Source of the DNA: Anaerolineae bacterium
GTDB lineage: Bacteria; Chloroflexota; Anaerolineae; Promineifilales; Promineifilaceae
Assembly (NCBI GenBank): GCA_019637635.1
Contig: JAHBVI010000075.1
Location: forward strand, 1-33,300
Length of the DNA: 33,300 nucleotides
Reading direction: 5' to 3'
In this document: positions 29,092 to 33,300 of the stretch, one piece after another
Numbering within the stretch: position 1 is the first letter of the stretch
How the letters are laid out: each line of letters begins with the position of its first letter
The notes under the pieces: model-generated
The model's input: the letters and a program-made list of their open reading frames with translations, nothing else
Told to the model about the DNA's origin: nothing
The model's database searches: none
Program-made: the position numbers and the translations under genes

Positions 29092-30252
29092 ATGCGTCAA
29101 CGAATTGTGTGGTTACGCAATGGCGGGGTGACCCTTGTCACCCTCATGCTTGTTTCGGCCCATTTTGCCCGGCCACCACAGATTCAGAATTTGCCCGGAT
29201 CGGCTGCGCCGTAGGCGCAGCCGATAACGGCATTGGCATTTTTGACTTATCCTGGGGAGGGACAGCGCGTGAATGCCAGCTTGAACAGTGTGCCTGTTAC
29301 CCTGGCCGCCTACCCCACAGACCAAAACCGGCAGTTGAACAGCACCGCCCCGCAAACGATGGGCAGCCAGCCCGCCCGCGCCATGTGTGAAGCGGATGAA
29401 CAGACGGCTTCGCCAAACGGAAAGTACCTGCTCATCCAATACAACTGTGAAGCCGCCCTCTTTGCCATGCTGCAAGATGTTCAGACCGGCCAGGAAACGA
29501 CGCTGGTGCGGGGCTACTTCCTGGACTGGTCGCCGGACGGCGACTGGCTGCTTTTCCGCCAGACCGACAATGACGAAATCTGGCTCATCCATGCCGTGAC
29601 CGGCAATGCCCAATCGCTGCCCCAGCTGCCGCCGGGCGTGTACAACGCCACCTTTCGCCCCTCCGGTCAGCAGGTGATCACCGCCGCCAGCCGGGGGCTT
29701 GGTTTTGGCAGCGAATTGGGCGTGTATGACCTGACCAGACAGAGTTATGCCCTCTGGCAAAGCTTCCCCGGCCAGATAGCCGCCTTCCCGCGCTGGTCGC
29801 CGGACGGGGCGCGGCTGGCCTACATCCTGATGCCGGACAGTAACCAGCCGTTCACGGTGGGGGAATTGTGGCTGGCCGACCCGGCTACCAGTGCACCCAC
29901 CCAACTGCTGGATGCCGTAGACGCGGGGCATGGCTACCCACCCGTCTGGTCGCCGGACGGCCGTAGCCTGGTCTACATCCGCCGCGAAACCCCGGACAGC
30001 ATCCGCGCCGACCACCTGGCCCCGGCGCTGCGCAGCAACCTGATGCTGGCCGACGCCGCTACCGGGCAGACCACGCCGCTGACCACGTTCCCGGACAGTC
30101 TGGTGTATGATGCCGTCTGGTCGCCGGACGGCGCGCAACTGGCTTTCACCGCTGACGACGCCATCTGGCTCGTCAGCCCCGGCCAGCCACCCACCCAACT
30201 GACGCAAACAACAATCACCGCCCGCCATCCGGCGTGGCTGACAGAAAATTAG
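29092..30252 (+). pseudogene. TolB-like beta-propeller secreted protein with in-frame amber in a palindrome
   Basis: ATG 29092 has a strong RBS (GGGAGG, 7 nt) and starts a signal-peptide-like sequence (WLRNGGVTLVTLMLVSAHFA). The frame runs for 40 codons to TAG 29212-29214, then stays open without another stop to 30252, so start and body share a frame. The TAG lies in the loop and right arm of a palindrome (29199-29225). The body has at least four PD40/TolB beta-propeller motifs (DWSPDGDWLLF, RWSPDGARLAYI, VWSPDGRSLVYI, VWSPDGAQLAFT). Without readthrough only a truncated peptide or a late TTG start (29233) would give product. It may be a recent pseudogene, a readthrough gene or an assembly error. 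The stop at 30250-30252 lies in another repeat. Confidence 0.75.
29199..29225. repeat. GCTGCGCC palindrome carrying the amber codon
   Basis: ATCGGCTGCGCC and its complement GGCGCAGCCGAT (12-bp perfect arms) flank GTA. The TAG is the last two loop bases plus the first base of the right arm. The 27-bp length is 9 codons, so insertion would keep the frame and introduce the stop. Confidence 0.85.
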
Positions 30253-30328
30253 GAATGATGAATTAGGAATTAGGAAGGGGAGGAAGCGCCGACGCTTCAT
30301 AATTCATCCTTCATAATTCATAATTCCC
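30248..30328. repeat. GAATTAGGAATTAGG-type palindrome
   Basis: Left words ATTAGGAATGATGAATTAGG and right words ATTCATCCTTCATAATTCAT form an imperfect hairpin around a GAAGCGCCGACGCTTC core. It supplies the TAG stop of the beta-propeller gene and ends just before the next RBS. Confidence 0.65.
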
Positions 30329-30342
30329 CTCTGGAGGTTGCC

Positions 30343-31773
30343 ATGAAGACGATGCGATTGCTGTTTATTTTGGCGTCAGCTTTGCTGCTGGCGGGGTGCA
30401 GCGTGGAGAGCGAAGTGGCGACTGTGCCGCCGACCCGTGTGGCTGTGGTAGAGACGAACACGGCCGTGCCGCCCACCCCCACCCAACCGCCTGCTACGGA
30501 TACGCCGGTGGTGATGGATACGGCCGTGGCTACTGTAACCATTCCCCCCACCCACACCGCCACTCCCCAACCCACAGAAGTAGCTACTGCACAACCAACA
30601 TTCGTATCCCCAGACATTGAAGGAGATTTGTTTTTCTTTTGGGATAAAGAAGTTCCTCTCGAAGCACCATCTTACTATTCCATCCCTCTATATGATCCCC
30701 AACAGGATTTATATGTGGCAATACCGGACAATGGCTCGCCAGAAAATTGGCTGATTTCGCCTATCTTACGTAATCAACTAAATTGGCCTGACGAAACGAC
30801 AAGTTGGCCCAAGGTTGCGTTGTCACCAGACAAAACCAAAATTGCTTTCACCGTTATCAAGAAAATCAGTGACTCTTTGGATGTCACAAGTATTTATGTT
30901 GCTGACCTTTTGGAAGGCACAGTAGTGCAAGTCACCGAGGATGATAATCCTAGGATATACAATATCAGTTGGCTGCCAGATAATCAGACGATACTTTATT
31001 CAAAGGGCAAACAAGGCTTCCTAACCCGCATCGGCAGCAATGTCTCGGAACAATTCACCCCTAATTTTCCCTCCGATATTCTAAAATTGAAAGCGTCTCC
31101 TGATGGACAATTGGTGGCAGTCACTTTACAGCAATCGGGCGAACTGATGCTTATCAATTTAGAAACCGGCGATTTAGTGCCAAACTCAATAAAGTCATTA
31201 ATCACGCCAAACGATGTCATATGGTCACCTGATAGTAATTGGCTTGTCCTAAATCAACTGAGCGGTGAGGGGCTTTCACTTATTAACCTGCAAACGAACG
31301 AGCAGGTTCTACTGGGTACAGATTTCGTCGGGAACCCGGCTTGGTCATCTACCTGGACACCTGATGGTTCGCAACTGGCGTATATGCAGGGAAGTAGAGA
31401 TAGTGTGGATTTGTACCTTTGGGACGCTAATAGCCAAACTTCTCGTTTGGTCGCCCATCAAGGGCATCATATAAATTTACCTGTTTGGTCTTTACAGGGT
31501 AATTATTTAGCAATTGGCTCTGAAGAGGCGGGAACAGCCAAATTGCTTGTTTACGAGGTTGAAACAGGAGAATTAAGGACTCTAACCGATTTAGACAATG
31601 TCCAAGAGTTTGAGATTTTATCCTGGTCGCCGGATGAGAGATGGTTACTCTTCTTTGGGGCCAGTGAAAAGCAATCTTGTCTATACCTCGTGGATACTGA
31701 GAATGGTAATACCTATTGTGCTGTTGATTCTACAGGCACACTTAATCCATTTGAAGCGCATTGGGTTCCGTGA
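30343..31773 (+). CDS. Beta-propeller lipoprotein (TolB/WD40-like)
   Basis: A 476-aa lipoprotein. GGAGG precedes ATG 30343, and the N-terminus is a lipoprotein signal ending in LLLAGCS with the lipobox Cys. Residues ~25-86 are a Pro/Thr-rich linker (PPTPTQPPATDTP and similar). Residues ~90-476 form a beta-propeller with repeated WxPD/SPD motifs (VALSPDKTKIAFT, SWLPDNQTILYS, VIWSPDSNWLVL, TWTPDGSQLAYM, SWSPDERWLLFF). It is a paralogue in style of the preceding gene. Composition changes abruptly near 30600, at the linker/propeller border: upstream is GC-rich with ACGGCCGT, downstream AT-rich without it. It is probably a surface binding protein. Partner and ligand are unknown. Confidence 0.85.
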   Translation: MKTMRLLFILASALLLAGCSVESEVATVPPTRVAVVETNTAVPPTPTQPPATDTPVVMDTAVATVTIPPTHTATPQPTEVATAQPTFVSPDIEGDLFFFWDKEVPLEAPSYYSIPLYDPQQDLYVAIPDNGSPENWLISPILRNQLNWPDETTSWPKVALSPDKTKIAFTVIKKISDSLDVTSIYVADLLEGTVVQVTEDDNPRIYNISWLPDNQTILYSKGKQGFLTRIGSNVSEQFTPNFPSDILKLKASPDGQLVAVTLQQSGELMLINLETGDLVPNSIKSLITPNDVIWSPDSNWLVLNQLSGEGLSLINLQTNEQVLLGTDFVGNPAWSSTWTPDGSQLAYMQGSRDSVDLYLWDANSQTSRLVAHQGHHINLPVWSLQGNYLAIGSEEAGTAKLLVYEVETGELRTLTDLDNVQEFEILSWSPDERWLLFFGASEKQSCLYLVDTENGNTYCAVDSTGTLNPFEAHWVP

Positions 31774-31812
31774 ATCGTGAATTCGCACTGATAATCTATT
31801 TGGAGAAATACA

Positions 31813-33300
31813 ATGAGTAAACGCAATATTGGGAGAACAGTTGGTATACATGCTCTTTTTTGGGGAGTTATTGTAATTATACAATTGCAATTAATTACTT
31901 ATAACAGTGCATTAGCTCAAACAACTCCAACGCCAGCCCCGTTTTTAGGGCCAATTTATTATAATCGCCAAAATATCTATAATATAATTGACCATAATAA
32001 ACCACTAGCTAGCACTGGTGACGATGGCAATGACATTATTTTACATTACAATGGTGTTTCATATGCCGCTACTCCAATGCCTGATAACGGGTATGGCTAT
32101 GATGAACATGGTGGTATTGATTACAGTCTTAAATACGTTCCTGTATTAGCTGCCGCAAATGGAACAGTGATTGCTGCAGGTTGGGAAGACCCATCAAATC
32201 ATCGAGGGAGTTATGGCCTTCGTATTAGGATAGATCATGGGCAATATGACACTATATATGGACATTTAAGCGTCTTAACCGTGGCGACAGGCGACCCTGT
32301 TGAAGCCGACCCGGAAGACAGAAATAGCATTATAGGTATTAGCGGTAATACGGGGGCAGTTTTTGGAGGCTGTGGGGATGTTGGAGATGACCCAACTTGT
32401 GGTGCTCATCTACATTTTGAAGTGCGTGACACTGGCGGTTATAGGCCTGTAAACCCTTATGGCTGGATAGGGCTTACACCAATGCCAAGTGCGACCCCTG
32501 TTATTGACCCATGGGCTACCGATCCAGCAGGTGCAACAAGCTATGATCTGTGGCAAAATGAACCAGCTATTTTCTCATCCTCCCACCAATACCCTGGCGG
32601 TACACCTGTGATTGAACCGGCCGTAAACAATGCGCGGATGATCATTGATGACGGTTCGGCCGATTTTTCTATTGAGCAGGGGGATTGTTGGCTGCCAGAC
32701 ACAGGCAACGAAAGCTACAACTTCGGTTATCATGTGGCATTTAGCAACGACACAGACACCTGTATTGTGCGATGGAATATCAAACGTGATGCCTTTACCC
32801 CACCCGGCGATTACGACATCTTTGTACACATTCCCCAAGATGTGGCGCCCTCGTTGGGCGCCAGATATACCATTCATCACAACCAGGCAGTCAGCGTAGC
32901 GATTGTGGTTCAGGCGGCTTACGTGGGCAACGAAGAACACAATGCCTGGGCTTACCTGGGGCGATACGATTTTGCCATGAACGACATTATCGCCGAGTAC
33001 ATCACCCTCAATGACAACACCCTCGATGACGACGATGATCATTTTGTGCTGGCCGATGCGATTATGCTGGCCCCGGCGAATGCGGCGATGCCGCTGCCCC
33101 AGCGCTACCTCTATGTCTCTTTTGCCAGCAGCGGCTACGCCGGCAACGTGCCCTACGAAAATGAGGACATCTTACTCTTTGACGCCGCCACCGGCGAATG
33201 GCACATGTTTTTTGACGGCTCGGACGTGGGACTGGCGGCAGTGGGCATTGACGCCTTTGATTTCCGCAATGGTCACCTCTTCTTCAGCCTGGACGCCCCC
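31813..33300 (+). CDS. M23-type LytM peptidase with golvesin-like domain (3' partial)
   Basis: At least 496 residues, open to the window end. GGAG lies 7 nt before ATG 31813. A signal peptide (about residues 1-36) is followed by an M23/LytM domain (about 90-225) with the Zn ligands in EHGGIDYS and the AHLHFEV motif, plus GNTGAVFGG. These enzymes cleave peptidoglycan cross-bridges or related peptides. A linker (TPMPSATPVIDPWAT) leads to a golvesin C-terminal-like beta-sandwich (about 275-420: MIIDDGSADFSIEQGDCW, ARYTIHHNQ, AWAYLGRYDF, FVLADAIML). The 5' half is AT-rich and lacks ACGGCCGT, whereas sequence after about 32580 returns to GC-rich. It could be a cell-wall hydrolase or a surface metallopeptidase. 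Confidence 0.83.
   Translation, partial: MSKRNIGRTVGIHALFWGVIVIIQLQLITYNSALAQTTPTPAPFLGPIYYNRQNIYNIIDHNKPLASTGDDGNDIILHYNGVSYAATPMPDNGYGYDEHGGIDYSLKYVPVLAAANGTVIAAGWEDPSNHRGSYGLRIRIDHGQYDTIYGHLSVLTVATGDPVEADPEDRNSIIGISGNTGAVFGGCGDVGDDPTCGAHLHFEVRDTGGYRPVNPYGWIGLTPMPSATPVIDPWATDPAGATSYDLWQNEPAIFSSSHQYPGGTPVIEPAVNNARMIIDDGSADFSIEQGDCWLPDTGNESYNFGYHVAFSNDTDTCIVRWNIKRDAFTPPGDYDIFVHIPQDVAPSLGARYTIHHNQAVSVAIVVQAAYVGNEEHNAWAYLGRYDFAMNDIIAEYITLNDNTLDDDDDHFVLADAIMLAPANAAMPLPQRYLYVSFASSGYAGNVPYENEDILLFDAATGEWHMFFDGSDVGLAAVGIDAFDFRNGHLFFSLDAP

Larger units (their letters stand above)
344..30530. repeat. Highly iterated palindrome ACGGCCGT (about 70 copies)
   Basis: The 8-bp palindrome ACGGCCGT occurs about 70 times by eye from 344 to about 30530, on average once per 440 bp; chance would give roughly one per 65 kb at 50% GC. 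Copies include 344, 2128, 2560, 4026, 5994, 6007, 11066, 11085, 12191, 14530, 17102, 19439, 23679, 24125, 24163, 24199 and 24361. Most are in genes, read in different frames as Thr-Ala-Val, Gly-Arg or Arg-Pro. None are found after about 30530, including the AT-rich segment. Confidence 0.85.

Noticed and set aside
29113..30300. 395-codon minus-strand frame
   Set aside because: It mirrors the beta-propeller gene; its residues are Gly/Arg-rich shadow sequence with no domain.

Overview
The window looks like chromosomal sequence from a mesophilic, moderately GC-rich bacterium of the Chloroflexota, probably Anaerolineae or a near relative. I infer this from the protein mix (secreted beta-rich proteins with a recurring YLP hydrophobic motif, WD40-like lipoproteins, an ABC-LytTR fusion, a MrfA-type helicase, many structured intergenic repeats); there is no rRNA marker. 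No tRNA, rRNA, CRISPR array, prophage or transposase gene was seen.

Layout. 1-7700: extracytoplasmic proteins, namely the 3' part of a DUF5060 glycosidase-like protein, an unknown secreted protein, a PQQ-type sugar dehydrogenase, a GT-C membrane glycosyltransferase-like protein (minus), a CxxCH secreted protein, and a secreted beta-sandwich protein (minus). 7700-12018, minus strand: a VapBC-like pair whose toxin is frameshifted, rpiA, a protein with two cyclic-nucleotide-binding domains, and a glycogen-debranching enzyme. 12166-15201, plus strand: endonuclease III, an OmpR-type response regulator, an SDR oxidoreductase and a YceI lipoprotein. 15225-17822, minus: a MrfA-like helicase carrying an embedded HNH domain. 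18041-18590: a small orphan gene with a good promoter and terminator. 18682-23367, minus: DUF4160, DUF2442, arginine deiminase, a lysine-tailed HTH protein, a CHAD protein and a ParA ATPase; the last two overlap by 4 bp. 23592-28862, plus: an ABC-LytTR fusion regulator, a triple direct repeat that looks like its operator, a small membrane protein and a NatAB-like ABC exporter (permease, ATPase, permease). 29092-33300, plus: a beta-propeller protein interrupted by an amber codon in a palindrome, a beta-propeller lipoprotein, and an M23 peptidase with a golvesin-like domain that runs off the window.

Three signals cut across the genes. First, the palindrome ACGGCCGT occurs about 70 times by eye, in all reading frames and both gene orientations, about once per 440 bp up to 30.6 kb; chance predicts of the order of one copy. 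It then vanishes in an AT-rich segment (about 30600-32580) whose edges lie inside two genes. Second, several families of structured repeats with covarying stems fill the intergenic gaps, supply stop codons to neighbouring genes, and in two places lie inside coding sequence. Third, five of the secreted proteins share a short YLP motif.

The best candidates for undescribed systems are the Lys-tail HTH/CHAD/ParA cluster (possibly positioning polyphosphate granules), the ABC-LytTR regulator with its putative operator and exporter, and the ACGGCCGT palindrome system. Coordinates were read by eye; starts are chosen from RBS spacing and family alignment where possible.
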